Source: Arthrobacter livingstonensis
GTDB taxonomy: Bacteria; Actinomycetota; Actinomycetes; Actinomycetales; Micrococcaceae
Assembly (NCBI RefSeq): GCF_003219815.1
Contig: NZ_QJVD01000007.1
Coordinates: forward strand, 62,001 to 126,000
Length of the DNA: 64,000 nt
Direction: 5' to 3'
Of the stretch, positions 1 to 8,942 are shown in pieces (position 1 is the first letter of the stretch; each line of letters starts with the position of its first letter). The notes below the pieces were generated by a model. That model searched no databases, had not been told where the DNA came from, and saw nothing but the letters and a program-made list of their open reading frames with translations. The position numbers were made by a program, and so were the translations under genes.

Positions 1-493
1 ATACCAGGCGCAGCGGCACGTTCCGCCGCCCGGCCGCCGTGGTGCCGACGTCGAGCACGGCCTGCCAGCCTTCCCGGACGCCGGTCATCACGGTCAGCCG
101 GGTCAAGGGGTCCCGGCGGTTGTAGCCGCGTGGGGCCAGGGCCACGGGAATCGGAGAGGCGTGCAGCAGGCCATTGGCCACCGAGCCGAGCGTGAAGCGC
201 TTGAACAGTCCGTTGCTGGCGGCGCCCACCACAATGAGCGCAGCATTGTCTTCCTTGGCCGTCGCAATCAGGCCATCGGCAAAGGACTCCGCCGTGCGGG
301 TGGAATACGTGGCAGTCACCATGTTGGGAACCAGTGCCAGGGCCTGCTTCTTCGCGGCGGGATCGTTCTCCCTGCTGCCGTGCACAACGTTCACGAGGTG
401 AAGTTCCGCGCCCTGCGTCTTCGCAATGACCCCGGCAAGGGCGATGGCATCGGCGCCACGCTCGTCCGGCCGGTATCCAACTACATATTTCAT
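1..493 (-). CDS. Universal stress protein (3' end beyond window)
   Basis: The reading frame starts at ATG 493 and runs off the left edge, giving 164 residues. It begins MKYVVGYRPDERGADAI, typical of the first strand and helix of a UspA domain. Around residues 88-115 it has the nucleotide-binding type run VVGAASNGLF...TLGSVANGLL followed by SPIPVALAPRG, which closes one Usp domain. A second domain seems to begin near residue 135 (LTRLTVMTG), so this is probably a tandem two-domain Usp. Such cytosolic proteins bind ATP and respond to stress; no specific role can be read here. Confidence 0.85.
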   Translation of the reverse strand, partial: MKYVVGYRPDERGADAIALAGVIAKTQGAELHLVNVVHGSRENDPAAKKQALALVPNMVTATYSTRTAESFADGLIATAKEDNAALIVVGAASNGLFKRFTLGSVANGLLHASPIPVALAPRGYNRRDPLTRLTVMTGVREGWQAVLDVGTTAAGRRNVPLRLV

Positions 494-682
494 GCACTCC
501 GCCCTTCGATGGGCCACTCGCGCACGGACATGCCGGCACGCCGCGGCGTTCGTTGCACTGACTGTACAGCCGCCCGCCGTCCTCCGATAGTGGCGGGGTA
601 ATTCGCCCCCTAACCGTTGTACTGCCTGCAGATTGGGCCTAAAATCAAAAAATCAAAAACTGAAGGACAGGACGGTCCCTCA

Positions 683-1822
683 ATGAAGATCGGCCGGCTG
701 GCGATGGTGGCCGTCGTCGTGATGGCCATGGTTGGGTTCCCCATCGCAGGGGCGGCGGCAACCACGGCCGACAACAGTGCCATTGCCGCCAAATACCAGT
801 CGATGGGAGGGGCGGCAGGCCCGCTCGGCGCCGGCATCACCCCCTTGCGCTGTGGACTGGTGCACGGCGGCTGCTACCGGGCCTACCGCAAAGGCAGCAT
901 CTATTGGTCGGGCGCCACTGGTGCACACATCACCCATGGCGGCATCGCCGGCCGCTGGGCCACGTTTACCTGGGAGCGGGGCTTTCTGGGCTACCCCGCC
1001 ACGGATGAAAACTGCACGTTGATCTCCGCTGGCTGTGTGCAGAAATTCCAGGGCGGTTACATCTACTGGCAGCATTCCACCGGAGCCCACACCATCCACG
1101 GCGGCATCGGAACCAAGTGGGTGCAAATGGGCTATGAGCGAAATCCCTTGGGCTTTCCCGTCAGCGAGGAGTCCTGCTCCGGGGTCCCCCGCGGCTGCGT
1201 CCAGCAATTCCTGGGCGGCTCCATCAGCTGGCGCTCGGGTGCCGGGGTCAGCGTCAACCCGAATTCCCGAAGCGTGGGCGTGGTGGTGAACAAGCGCCAT
1301 CCCAATTCTCCAGTCAACCAAACGCCGCCGGACCTCATCCAAATTGGTTCCCAGCTCATGCGGCGGGAGGCCGCCAACCAGATGGCCCAGCTGATCCGCG
1401 GCGCGTCCGTCACCGGAGTTCCCGTCTCCACCGTGAGCGGTTTCCGCTCGTACGCCTCCCAGGCAAGTCTTTACAACTATTACGTGTCGCTGTACGGGCG
1501 GGCGGTGGCTGACACCATTTCCGCCCGGCCCGGATTCAGCGAGCATCAGACGGGGCTGGTCCTGGACATTGGCAATCCCAACGGTGCCTGCGGCCTGCAG
1601 ACCTGCTTTGCTGGCACCCCGGCAGGGCAGTTCGCCGCCGCCAACGCATGGCGCTACGGCTTCGTCATCCGCTATCCCCAGGGCTACGACTCCATCACCG
1701 GGTACACGAACGAACCCTGGCACCTGCGTTACATCGGAGTCCGGGCCGCAACCGACATGTACAACCGCGGCTACCGGACGCTGGAACAGTATTTTGGCCT
1801 GTCCGCCGCACCCAACTACTAA
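683..1822 (+). CDS. Secreted LGFP-repeat D-alanyl-D-alanine carboxypeptidase (VanY family)
   Basis: 379 residues from ATG 683. An in-frame ATG at 617 would place the hydrophobic signal segment (MKIGRLAMVAVVVMAMVG) 22 residues inside, so 683 is preferred. After the signal peptide come three LGFP-type repeats (residues about 35-205, each with a LGxP or LGYPxxxE core), often used for cell-wall association. The C-terminal VanY/M15B domain shows SGFRSYASQ, SEHQTGLVLDIG and EPWHLRYIG, carrying the His, Asp and His expected to bind zinc. Likely role: trimming D-Ala from peptidoglycan stem peptides outside the membrane. It converges on the next gene with a 4-base overlap. Confidence 0.88.
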   Translation: MKIGRLAMVAVVVMAMVGFPIAGAAATTADNSAIAAKYQSMGGAAGPLGAGITPLRCGLVHGGCYRAYRKGSIYWSGATGAHITHGGIAGRWATFTWERGFLGYPATDENCTLISAGCVQKFQGGYIYWQHSTGAHTIHGGIGTKWVQMGYERNPLGFPVSEESCSGVPRGCVQQFLGGSISWRSGAGVSVNPNSRSVGVVVNKRHPNSPVNQTPPDLIQIGSQLMRREAANQMAQLIRGASVTGVPVSTVSGFRSYASQASLYNYYVSLYGRAVADTISARPGFSEHQTGLVLDIGNPNGACGLQTCFAGTPAGQFAAANAWRYGFVIRYPQGYDSITGYTNEPWHLRYIGVRAATDMYNRGYRTLEQYFGLSAAPNY

Positions 1823-3027
1823 CCGGTCCCGCCCGCGTCTTCGGCGGGCCCACCATCGGTAAGCCCGACGCCGGTCCCGCCGGGTTCCGCCGCTGGGTTG
1901 CCATCGGCAGCGGCGGGCACCATCGCGAACTGGATGCAGGCCCAGCCAAGGACCACCAGACCCGAAAGCATCAGGGGCGTGGCAAGTGCCGGAGCCAGGC
2001 TGGCCCAGTCGGGCTGATTGGAGATACCGCCGTCGGCCGTGGTCACGGTGATGGTCCCTGAAGACAGCGGGAACATGAACTGCGCGAATAAGGCGGCAAG
2101 TCCCGCCGCTGCCGCCACTGCCCCAAACAACAGCCCAAGCCGGGCCGACGGCCTCCTGCTTGTTGGGACGATCCTGCCAGTGCCAGCCCCAGCCTCGGTT
2201 GCGGCCTCGGTGCCAGCCTCGGGCCAAAGGTGCTGCCACCGCCGGGGCACCACGAACAATACTGCAACCATGAACAGGGCCAGCGAAAGCAGCCACGTCC
2301 CCGTCGGCATCAAAAGGTAGGACAGGGGCAACTGCGGCTGCACACCGTCGTTGTAGTCCGCGAAGTTCGGAAGAGGTTGGGGAAAGATCTGCGCCGCAAA
2401 GAGCGCCATCCAGCCACCCGCGCCCACAGCGATCGCCAGCAGTCCGAAGGCTGCGCGCAGGGCCGTTTCCCACGCTGCGCTGCGGCGTGAGACCAAAAAG
2501 ATCGAGCCTGCCAGGATTCCCAGGCCGGTTCCCAGCAGCGCCGGAGCCGGCAGGTTGATGAACTGGCCCCACGGAGGCGGATTGATCCCATGGAATTTCG
2601 ACGGATCCATTTCCAACGACGCAGGAAACCAGTACTGCGCGCCCAGGCAGAACACTCCGGCGGCAATGAGCAGCAGGCCCGTGACCACTGGAATAAGCCA
2701 CCGCCGTGCCGGCGCCGGGATGGGGGTCGCGTCCAAGAACCGTGCGTCGAACGCTGCCTTGCTGTCAGGTACAACGCTGTCAGGTACAACGGCCGAAGGC
2801 CCGCCACCCGCCCGATTCCCGCCCGTCACCTCATTGCGCTCCGGGCCGTTGGCTGGCGGCGCGACGCCGGCGTTCGGCAGGGACCCGGGCCCCGCATCCT
2901 GACGCACCGGACCCGGCGCCGCAGGCCGGCGGACTGTCACAGTCTCCGGCGGCGCGCCCGGCGGCACTCCCTCCCCGCCGGCCTGGTAGACGGCCGGAAA
3001 CCGTGGATCAATGCCATTCTGTTCCAT
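1819..3027 (-). CDS. Six-helix membrane protein of unknown function (paralogue of the next gene)
   Basis: 402 residues from ATG 3027; a longer frame from 3099 lacks the N-terminus shared with its paralogue. A proline-rich cytosolic N-terminus of about 115 residues opens with MEQNGIDPRFPAVYQAGGE, then six hydrophobic segments follow, e.g. LIPVVTGLLLIAAGVFCLG and LMLSGLVVLGWACIQFAMV. The neighbouring frame at 3096-4095 starts with the same pattern (ME..DPR[F/Y]PA.YQ.GG) and has the same topology, so the two are tandem duplicates. No known domain was recognised. Confidence 0.75.
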   Translation of the reverse strand: MEQNGIDPRFPAVYQAGGEGVPPGAPPETVTVRRPAAPGPVRQDAGPGSLPNAGVAPPANGPERNEVTGGNRAGGGPSAVVPDSVVPDSKAAFDARFLDATPIPAPARRWLIPVVTGLLLIAAGVFCLGAQYWFPASLEMDPSKFHGINPPPWGQFINLPAPALLGTGLGILAGSIFLVSRRSAAWETALRAAFGLLAIAVGAGGWMALFAAQIFPQPLPNFADYNDGVQPQLPLSYLLMPTGTWLLSLALFMVAVLFVVPRRWQHLWPEAGTEAATEAGAGTGRIVPTSRRPSARLGLLFGAVAAAAGLAALFAQFMFPLSSGTITVTTADGGISNQPDWASLAPALATPLMLSGLVVLGWACIQFAMVPAAADGNPAAEPGGTGVGLTDGGPAEDAGGTG

Positions 3028-3095
3028 GCAACCCCCATTGGTGCTGAAATGAATTTCACCCAGTCTAGCGGCCTGGATCGGCGCCGCAGAAAGCG

Positions 3096-4095
3096 TCATC
3101 CCATGTTGTCGAGATCCGCTGCCAGATCAGGGACTGTTTCCACGGGCGCCGCCGTCAGCCGGAGATATACGGCCAGCAGCAGGGACGCCAGCGCCACCAA
3201 CAACAGGTATGGGCCCACCTGTACGAGAGTCACCGGCCACGGCGTCAGTTGAACGGTGGCGTCGCCGTGGTTGAACGTGCTGGGCCCCAGGGACTGGGTA
3301 AAAATCTGTGGCGCATAAAATGTCACGGCGGCACCCACGAGCAAGACGACGCCCGTGGCGCCCGCGCGTGCAGCGGACAGCGAATTCGTTCCGCCGCCGT
3401 TGGTACGGACGATTGCCACCGCCGCCCCCCGCACACAAGCCAAACAATGCCAAGGGCACGGTCGCAAGGTAGGTCAGCTGGATCCAGGGATAGGCATAAG
3501 TTGCCCCCTCGTGGGTGGCTAGCATGAAGAGCAGGAATTTCGGGTGCCAGGTCACCGCGAACAAGGAGAACGTCGCAGCCACCAGTGAGGCCACAGCCAC
3601 CAAGGCTGCGGCAACGCGCAACCGAAGGGAAGCCTGCGGGTGGCGGGGCGCACCCCCGAGGAACATCGCGAGCAACATGGCCAGCCCCGCAATAACGATG
3701 AAGGGGCCCAGTGCCGCCACCTTGTCCGTCAGGGGAAAGGTCAGCGCCATTAAGACGTAGTTCCCGCCACCGGGGTCGGTTTTGGACGCCTCCTTCGGCA
3801 GCAGGCACAGCAAACCGAGCAGGGCTGTCACCATGCCGGCGCCCACTCCAAGAACCCACGTCCGGGCAGTCCACGGCCGCGGTCCGGCTGCCACCGGTAC
3901 CACGTTCGGCAGGTATTCCTGGTCAGAATCGGCCGGTTCCACCTCCCTGCCGACGGCGACGCCGGCCGGCTCCGGAACGGCCTCAGATGCCCCCGACCGG
4001 TCCGCTTCGGGCGGCTGGCTCGACGCCCGCGGCAGCGAGTCCCCGCCGGGTTGATACTCCGCTGGATACCGCGGATCAAACTCGGCCCGTTCCAT
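3096..4095 (-). pseudogene. Frameshifted six-helix membrane protein (paralogue of 1819-3027)
   Basis: Starts at ATG 4095 with MERAEFDPRYPAEYQPGGD. Four hydrophobic segments are read in the first frame up to LALFGLCAG. At a run of six C (plus strand 3425-3430) the frame then goes astray. Removing one base of this run gives LCAGAAVAIVRTNGGG and continues in the other frame through two more helices (TGVVLLVGAAVTFYAPQIF and VGPYLLLVALASLLLAVYL) to a stop at 3096. The span is 1000 bases, exactly one more than 333 codons, so a single-base insertion explains it. This may be a true mutation, slippage or a sequencing error. Confidence 0.75.
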
Positions 4096-4289
4096 GCAAA
4101 CCCCCATCAGTGCGTCCAGCAAAACTCGCCCCAGCATAGGCCGGGTCGCCACGGACCCCGAAACCAAAGCGGCACCCGGTGCGGCCAAAAGGCCAACCCG
4201 GGTGCCGCCGTCGTCAGTCCCCATTGAGCTTCGAGATCACCACCACCAAGGTCATGGCGAAGGCGCGGTGATCTCCAATCCCGACAGGA

Positions 4290-5651
4290 TTAGGCCGCCT
4301 TGCGGACTGCGGTTTCCAGCACGTCCAGGCCGTCGTTCAGCAACTCGTCGCTGATGACCAGCGGCGGGAGCAGGCGGATGACGTTGCCATAGGTTCCGCA
4401 GGTCAGAATGATGACCCCGGCCTGCAGGCATGCGGCGGCAATGGCCTTGGCGGCCTCCGCGTTCACTTCCTTGGTGGTGTGGGCGGTGCCCGGCTTGACC
4501 AGCTCGATGGCCATCATGGCCCCGCGGCCGCGGATCTCGCCGATGATGCCGGCCCCGCCGAGTTCCTCAACGAGTGCGGTGAAGCGTGCCGTGACGATCT
4601 TTTCGATGTTCTGCGCGCGGCCGTTGAGGTCGTGCTCCTTCATGGTCTTGATGGCGGCGAGCGACGCCGCGCAGGCCACCGGGTTTCCGCCGTAGGTGCC
4701 GCCGAGGCCGCCGGGGTGCACGGCGTCCATGAGGTCGGCGCGGCCGGTGATGGCGGAGAGCGGGAGCCCGCCGCCAATGCCCTTGGCCATGGTGATGATG
4801 TCCGGCACCACACCTTCGTGCTGGGAAGCGAACCACTCGCCGGTGCGGCAGAAGCCCGACTGGACCTCGTCGGCGATGAACACAACGCCGTTGTCCTTGG
4901 CCCAGGTGGCCAGGGTCGGCAGGAAGCCGTCGGCCGGGACGATGAAGCCGCCCTCGCCCTGGATCGGCTCGATCAGGATCGCGGCAACGGAGTCGGCGCC
5001 GATCTGCTTCTCGATCATGGTGATGGCACGGCGTGCGGCCTCTTCGCCCTTGATGTCCGATTCCTCGCGGTAGGGGTAGCTCATGGGCACCCGGTAGATC
5101 TCGGGTGCAAAGGGGCCGAAGTTCTTCTTGTAGGGCATGGCCTTCGCGGTCAACGCCATGGTCAGGTTGGTGCGGCCATGGTAGGCGTGGTCAAAGGCAA
5201 CGACGGCATCGCGGCCCGTGGCCAGCCGGGCCACCTTGACGGCGTTTTCCACGGCTTCCGCGCCGGAGTTGAACAGCACAGTGCGCTTCTCATGCGTGCC
5301 GGGCGTGAGCGCGTTGAGCTCCTCGGCCACGGCAATGTAGCTTTCGTACGGGGTGACCATGAAGCAGGTGTGGGTAAAGTGGCCCACCTGCTCCTGCACT
5401 GCCGCCACCACGTTGGCGTCCGAGGCGCCCACGGAGGTGACGGCGATGCCGGAGCCGAGGTCAATGAAGGAGTTGCCGTCCACGTCGGTGATGATGCCGC
5501 CGTCGGCATCGGCCACGTAGACGGGGACGCTGGAGGCGACGCCGCCGGCCACCACGGCCTTGCGGCGGGCGTCCAGGGCTGCAGACTTGGGACCAGGGAA
5601 GGAACCGCTCAGGTGCCGTTTCTGCTCAAGCCGGTAGTGGATTTCAGACAT
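4290..5651 (-). CDS. gabT: 4-aminobutyrate aminotransferase
   Basis: 453 residues from ATG 5651, preceded by AAAGGA; longer frames lack conservation. Class III PLP-dependent aminotransferase that converts GABA and 2-oxoglutarate to succinate semialdehyde and glutamate in the cytosol. It shows the GSGIAVTSVGASD entry region, NSGAEAVENAVK and HAYHGRTNLTMALT for cofactor binding, FIADEVQSGFCRTG with the PLP-pyridine Asp, and the Schiff-base Lys in IITMAKGIGGGLP. It lies 71 bases downstream of the aminobutyraldehyde dehydrogenase gene on the same strand, so the two probably work in sequence in putrescine/GABA breakdown. Confidence 0.93.
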   Translation of the reverse strand: MSEIHYRLEQKRHLSGSFPGPKSAALDARRKAVVAGGVASSVPVYVADADGGIITDVDGNSFIDLGSGIAVTSVGASDANVVAAVQEQVGHFTHTCFMVTPYESYIAVAEELNALTPGTHEKRTVLFNSGAEAVENAVKVARLATGRDAVVAFDHAYHGRTNLTMALTAKAMPYKKNFGPFAPEIYRVPMSYPYREESDIKGEEAARRAITMIEKQIGADSVAAILIEPIQGEGGFIVPADGFLPTLATWAKDNGVVFIADEVQSGFCRTGEWFASQHEGVVPDIITMAKGIGGGLPLSAITGRADLMDAVHPGGLGGTYGGNPVACAASLAAIKTMKEHDLNGRAQNIEKIVTARFTALVEELGGAGIIGEIRGRGAMMAIELVKPGTAHTTKEVNAEAAKAIAAACLQAGVIILTCGTYGNVIRLLPPLVISDELLNDGLDVLETAVRKAA

Positions 5652-5722
5652 GGATTTTCCTTTCAAAAGGTGACTGCAGAATCTGGGGGCGGCACCCGGC
5701 CCGGGTGCCGCCGTCGTGCTTC

Positions 5723-7162
5723 CTAGGCGTCCAGGTTGCTCATGACGTGCTTGATGCGCGTGTAGTCCTCGACCCCGTAGATCGAGAGGTCCTTGCCGTA
5801 GCCGGACTGCTTGAACCCGCCGTGCGGCATTTCGGCCGTGAGCATGATGTGGGTGTTGATCCAGACGGCACCAAAATCCAGGTCGCGGGAGACGCGCATG
5901 GCCACGCCGTGGTTGGACGTCCACACGCTGGAGGCCAGGGCGTACTCGACGTCGTTGGCCATCGCCACCGCTTCCTCCTCGGTCTTGAAGGTCTGAACGG
6001 TGATGACCGGGCCAAACGTTTCCTGCTGGACGATGTCGTCGGTCTGCTTCACGCCGTCCACCACCGTGGCCTCGAAGAAGAAGCCCTTCTCGCCCACGCG
6101 CTTTCCGCCGGTGATCACCGTGGCGTAGTCGGGGATGTTCTCCACGACCTTGACGACGGCGTTGAAATGGTTGATGTTGTTGAGCGGGCCAAAGTAGTTC
6201 TTGGAATCGTCGGCGTTGCCGGTTTCCAGTCCCTTGGACGCTGTGGCGAGGGCCGCCACAAATTCGTCGTGCGCGGATTCCTCCACAAGCACGCGGGTGA
6301 TGGCCGTGCAGTCCTGGCCGGCGTTGAAGAAGGAGTACTCGGCGATTTCCTGGGCCGTCCTGCCCAGGTTGGCATCGGCGAAGACGACGGCCGGTGCCTT
6401 GCCGCCCAACTCCAGGTGCGCCCGCTTCAGGCCCTTGGCCGCACCGCTGGCGACGGCGATGCCGGCGCGGACGGAGCCGGTGATGGACACCATGGCGGGG
6501 GTTTTGTGCTCCACCATGGCCGCGCCGGTGGCGCCGTTGCCGAGCACGATGTTAAGCACGCCGGCGGGAATGATGCCCTTGGCGATGTCGGCGAATACCA
6601 GGGTGCTCTCCGGCGTCGTGTCGCTGGGCTTGAGCACAATGGTGTTGCCCGCGGCGAGGGCCGGGCCGATCTTCCAGACCAGCATCAGGAACGGGTAGTT
6701 CCACGGGGTCACCTGGGCGATCACGCCTACCGGTTCGCGGCGCACATAGGAGGTGAAGTTCTCCATGTACTCGCCGGCGGAGCGGCCCTCGAGCAGGCGC
6801 GCGGCTCCGGCGAAGAAGCGGAACTGGTCGGCTCCGGCAGCCACTTCCTCGTCGGCAATCATTTGCTTGACCTGGCCGGTGTTGCGGTGCTGTGCCTCGA
6901 CGATTTCGCTGCTGCGGGCTTCAATGGCGTCGGCCAGCTTCAGCAGAACGCTTTGACGCTGGCCAGGGGTGGAGTGCTTCCATGTCTTGAAGGCCGCGGC
7001 TGCCGAGCCCATGGCCGCGTCCACGTCCGCTTGGCTGGAAATCGGCGCCTTGGCCACGACCTCGCCGTTGGTGGGGTTGATGATGTCCAAGGAATCCGCC
7101 CCGGTGACGGGCACGAATTGGCCGTTGATGAAATTCTGCAAGGTTTGGACCACGGTGTTCAA
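5723..7162 (-). CDS. Gamma-aminobutyraldehyde dehydrogenase (NAD-dependent aldehyde dehydrogenase)
   Basis: 479 residues, full length for the ALDH superfamily. TPWNYPFLM, KPSDTTPEST and ITGSVRAG line the NAD pocket; the general base Glu is in LELGGKAP and the nucleophile Cys in NAGQDCTA. ETFGPVITV and PHGGFKQSGYGKD complete the catalytic and oligomerisation regions. The pairing with gabT and a divergent PucR regulator supports 4-aminobutyraldehyde oxidation to GABA; succinate semialdehyde dehydrogenase is the main alternative and cannot be excluded from sequence alone. Confidence 0.87.
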   Translation of the reverse strand: MNTVVQTLQNFINGQFVPVTGADSLDIINPTNGEVVAKAPISSQADVDAAMGSAAAAFKTWKHSTPGQRQSVLLKLADAIEARSSEIVEAQHRNTGQVKQMIADEEVAAGADQFRFFAGAARLLEGRSAGEYMENFTSYVRREPVGVIAQVTPWNYPFLMLVWKIGPALAAGNTIVLKPSDTTPESTLVFADIAKGIIPAGVLNIVLGNGATGAAMVEHKTPAMVSITGSVRAGIAVASGAAKGLKRAHLELGGKAPAVVFADANLGRTAQEIAEYSFFNAGQDCTAITRVLVEESAHDEFVAALATASKGLETGNADDSKNYFGPLNNINHFNAVVKVVENIPDYATVITGGKRVGEKGFFFEATVVDGVKQTDDIVQQETFGPVITVQTFKTEEEAVAMANDVEYALASSVWTSNHGVAMRVSRDLDFGAVWINTHIMLTAEMPHGGFKQSGYGKDLSIYGVEDYTRIKHVMSNLDA

Positions 7163-7189
7163 CCTCTTTAACGTAGGTGGGTGTGACGC

Positions 7190-7222
7190 GGCTCTGCTTT
7201 TCTTCGCCGCTTAAGCAGAGCC
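7190..7222. promoter_or_regulatory. 10-bp perfect dyad in the dehydrogenase/pucR divergent region
   Basis: GGCTCTGCTT at 7190-7199 is exactly mirrored by AAGCAGAGCC at 7213-7222. It lies 28 bases upstream of the dehydrogenase start. It could be an operator for the divergent PucR-type regulator or a hairpin in the dehydrogenase leader. Only the symmetry is seen; the function is inferred from position. Confidence 0.4.
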
Positions 7223-7290
7223 TAAGCCCCCAACACCCCTTGCGCGAATGGCCGTTTGCACCACTGCACCCGTGGCGGGTAGTGCGTTTG

Positions 7291-7303
7291 TATAGTTGAT
7301 GCA
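7291..7303 (+). promoter_or_regulatory. -10 box placing pucR transcription start at its ATG
   Basis: TATAGT at 7291-7296 is followed by the ATG at 7303, so a transcript starting 7 bases after the box would begin at the start codon itself. No Shine-Dalgarno sequence fits between. Leaderless mRNAs are common in actinobacteria. No clear -35 box was found. Confidence 0.4.
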
Positions 7304-8763
7304 TGGCACTATCCTTGGCTGACTTGATGGGCCTGCCGGCCCTGCACCTGAAAAACATGGGATCCACCCGCACACCACTGACCGCGCCCATCGATTGGGT
7401 GGCTGTGACCGAGCTGGAAAATCCGCAGGCATTTCTCAGCGGCGGTGAACTGGTGCTGACCACGGGGGCACGGCAGGGCACCGCCGACTCCCAGCGTTCC
7501 TTTGTCCGCCAGATCAGGCGCGCGGGCGCCGTCGGCATTGGATTTGGCATTGGCTTTGAGCACGAGGCCGTCCCGCCGGCGCTCATCGCCGAGGCCAACC
7601 GTTGGGGCGTGCCCGTGGTGGAGGTTCCCTACGTCACCCCGTTCATCGCCATCGGCAAGCTCGTGGCTGAGGCACGGTCCGCGGATCACTACACCAAGCT
7701 GGAACGGCTGCTGCGTGAACACCAGGTGCTGGCCCGGGCCTTGCTGACCGGCGGCGGGCTGCCTGCCCTGCTGCGCAAGCTCGCCGCCATGGTGGCCTCG
7801 GAGCTCGCCATCACCCAGTACGGCAGCGAGGTGTTTTCCACGGACCCAAGCCCGGGGCCGACCCCGGGACCGGACGACGTCGACTGGCACGCCGTGGCGC
7901 TCTCCACCGGAAAGCGTGACGCCAGCACGCTGTGGCTGCGCAGGCCCTTCCACGACGACGGCATTGTGGACTACGCGCGCGGGCTGATCAGCATTGAGCT
8001 GAACAACCTGGTGCAGCGCCGCCACACGGCACGACAGATCGCCGGCCAGGTCCTTGCGGACATTGTCCGGGGCACGTTGGAGACTGCCGACGCCGCCGCC
8101 AGGATCGAAAATCTGGGGCTCAATCCGGCGTCGAAATACTTTGTGCTGCTGGTCCGTGCCCAGGCGGACAGCTTCTCCACGGTCTCCACGATGGCCCTGC
8201 CCGCGGAGCTGGAAACGGCCGTGGCCGCCGTCATGAAGACCGATGAACACAACGAACTGCTGCTCGTCGTCCCGTCGCAGCTGGGCGACCCCGCCGTTCT
8301 CGGCCGGGCCCTGAGCCGCCAGATGCACGACGTCGGCATCAACGAGGCTGTGGGGATCGGCGGCTCGTATTCCCAGGCGAACGGGTTGCGCTGGAGCTAT
8401 TTTGAGGCACGGGAGGCCGCAACCCGGGGACTGGATGTCAATGTACCCGAGCGGCTGAGCCTGACCTCCCTGCTGCTTGCCAGCGAAGATGTGCCCATGG
8501 CAGACATGGCAGCAGAGGCCCTGGGGCCTCTGGCCGCCTTTGACTCGGCCCACGGAGCTGAACTGGTGGACACCTTGGAGACGTACCTGCGGCTCAACGG
8601 CTCGGTGGCCGCGGTGGCTGACGCGCTCACCCTTCATAGGAACACGGTAAGGTACCGACTGACGCAAATTGCCGAGCTTACCGGCTACGACCCTGCATTG
8701 ACACCTGACCGGGTGCAGCTTTGGCTGGCCTTGGCCGTACGCAGGCTGTCGCCACCGGCCTGA
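7303..8763 (+). CDS. PucR-family transcriptional regulator
   Basis: 486 residues. The N-terminal purine-catabolism type domain (about 1-125) contains SLADLMGLPALHL, GGELVLTTGA and WGVPVVEVPY, the usual PucR N-domain landmarks. A middle GGDEF-like region follows. The C-terminus carries a helix-turn-helix of the PucR/CdaR type (LRLNGSVAAVADALTLHRN then TVRYRLTQIAELTG). It is divergent from the aminobutyraldehyde dehydrogenase and gabT, which it probably controls; related actinobacterial regulators respond to GABA-pathway compounds, but the effector here is inferred. Confidence 0.88.
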   Translation: MALSLADLMGLPALHLKNMGSTRTPLTAPIDWVAVTELENPQAFLSGGELVLTTGARQGTADSQRSFVRQIRRAGAVGIGFGIGFEHEAVPPALIAEANRWGVPVVEVPYVTPFIAIGKLVAEARSADHYTKLERLLREHQVLARALLTGGGLPALLRKLAAMVASELAITQYGSEVFSTDPSPGPTPGPDDVDWHAVALSTGKRDASTLWLRRPFHDDGIVDYARGLISIELNNLVQRRHTARQIAGQVLADIVRGTLETADAAARIENLGLNPASKYFVLLVRAQADSFSTVSTMALPAELETAVAAVMKTDEHNELLLVVPSQLGDPAVLGRALSRQMHDVGINEAVGIGGSYSQANGLRWSYFEAREAATRGLDVNVPERLSLTSLLLASEDVPMADMAAEALGPLAAFDSAHGAELVDTLETYLRLNGSVAAVADALTLHRNTVRYRLTQIAELTGYDPALTPDRVQLWLALAVRRLSPPA

Positions 8764-8766
8764 GTG

Positions 8767-8824
8767 GTGACCCGTGAGATATGGCGCCTTCGAAACTCCT
8801 AAACCGCCTTGTCTCACGGGTCAC
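8767..8824. repeat. Palindromic repeat, copy 1
   Basis: Perfect 13-bp inverted repeat: GTGACCCGTGAGA (8767-8779) and TCTCACGGGTCAC (8812-8824). The first arm continues as TATGGCG, as in the second copy at 9961-10016. The element begins 3 bases after the pucR stop codon, so it may also end that transcript. Copies 1 and 2 flank the AbiEi-like gene. Confidence 0.7.
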
Positions 8825-8942
8825 GGTGGAGTGGGCCGGATTCCTTGTCCACAAGGCTGCACCGACACACTACTATCCACAGATCTCCCCGTCCGATCCC
8901 ATTTTCGCCCTGAGCGTCGTCGCATTGGGTGTCAATGGATAC

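Noticed and set aside
680-2701. Long open frame of 673 codons on the minus strand opposite the VanY gene
   Set aside because: It covers two real genes out of frame, is Gly/Arg/Ala-rich and has no domain; such shadow frames are common at this GC content.
5705-7171. Open frame of 488 codons on the plus strand opposite the dehydrogenase
   Set aside because: Composition (many Gly, His, Val, Asp) is that of an antisense shadow of the clear ALDH gene.
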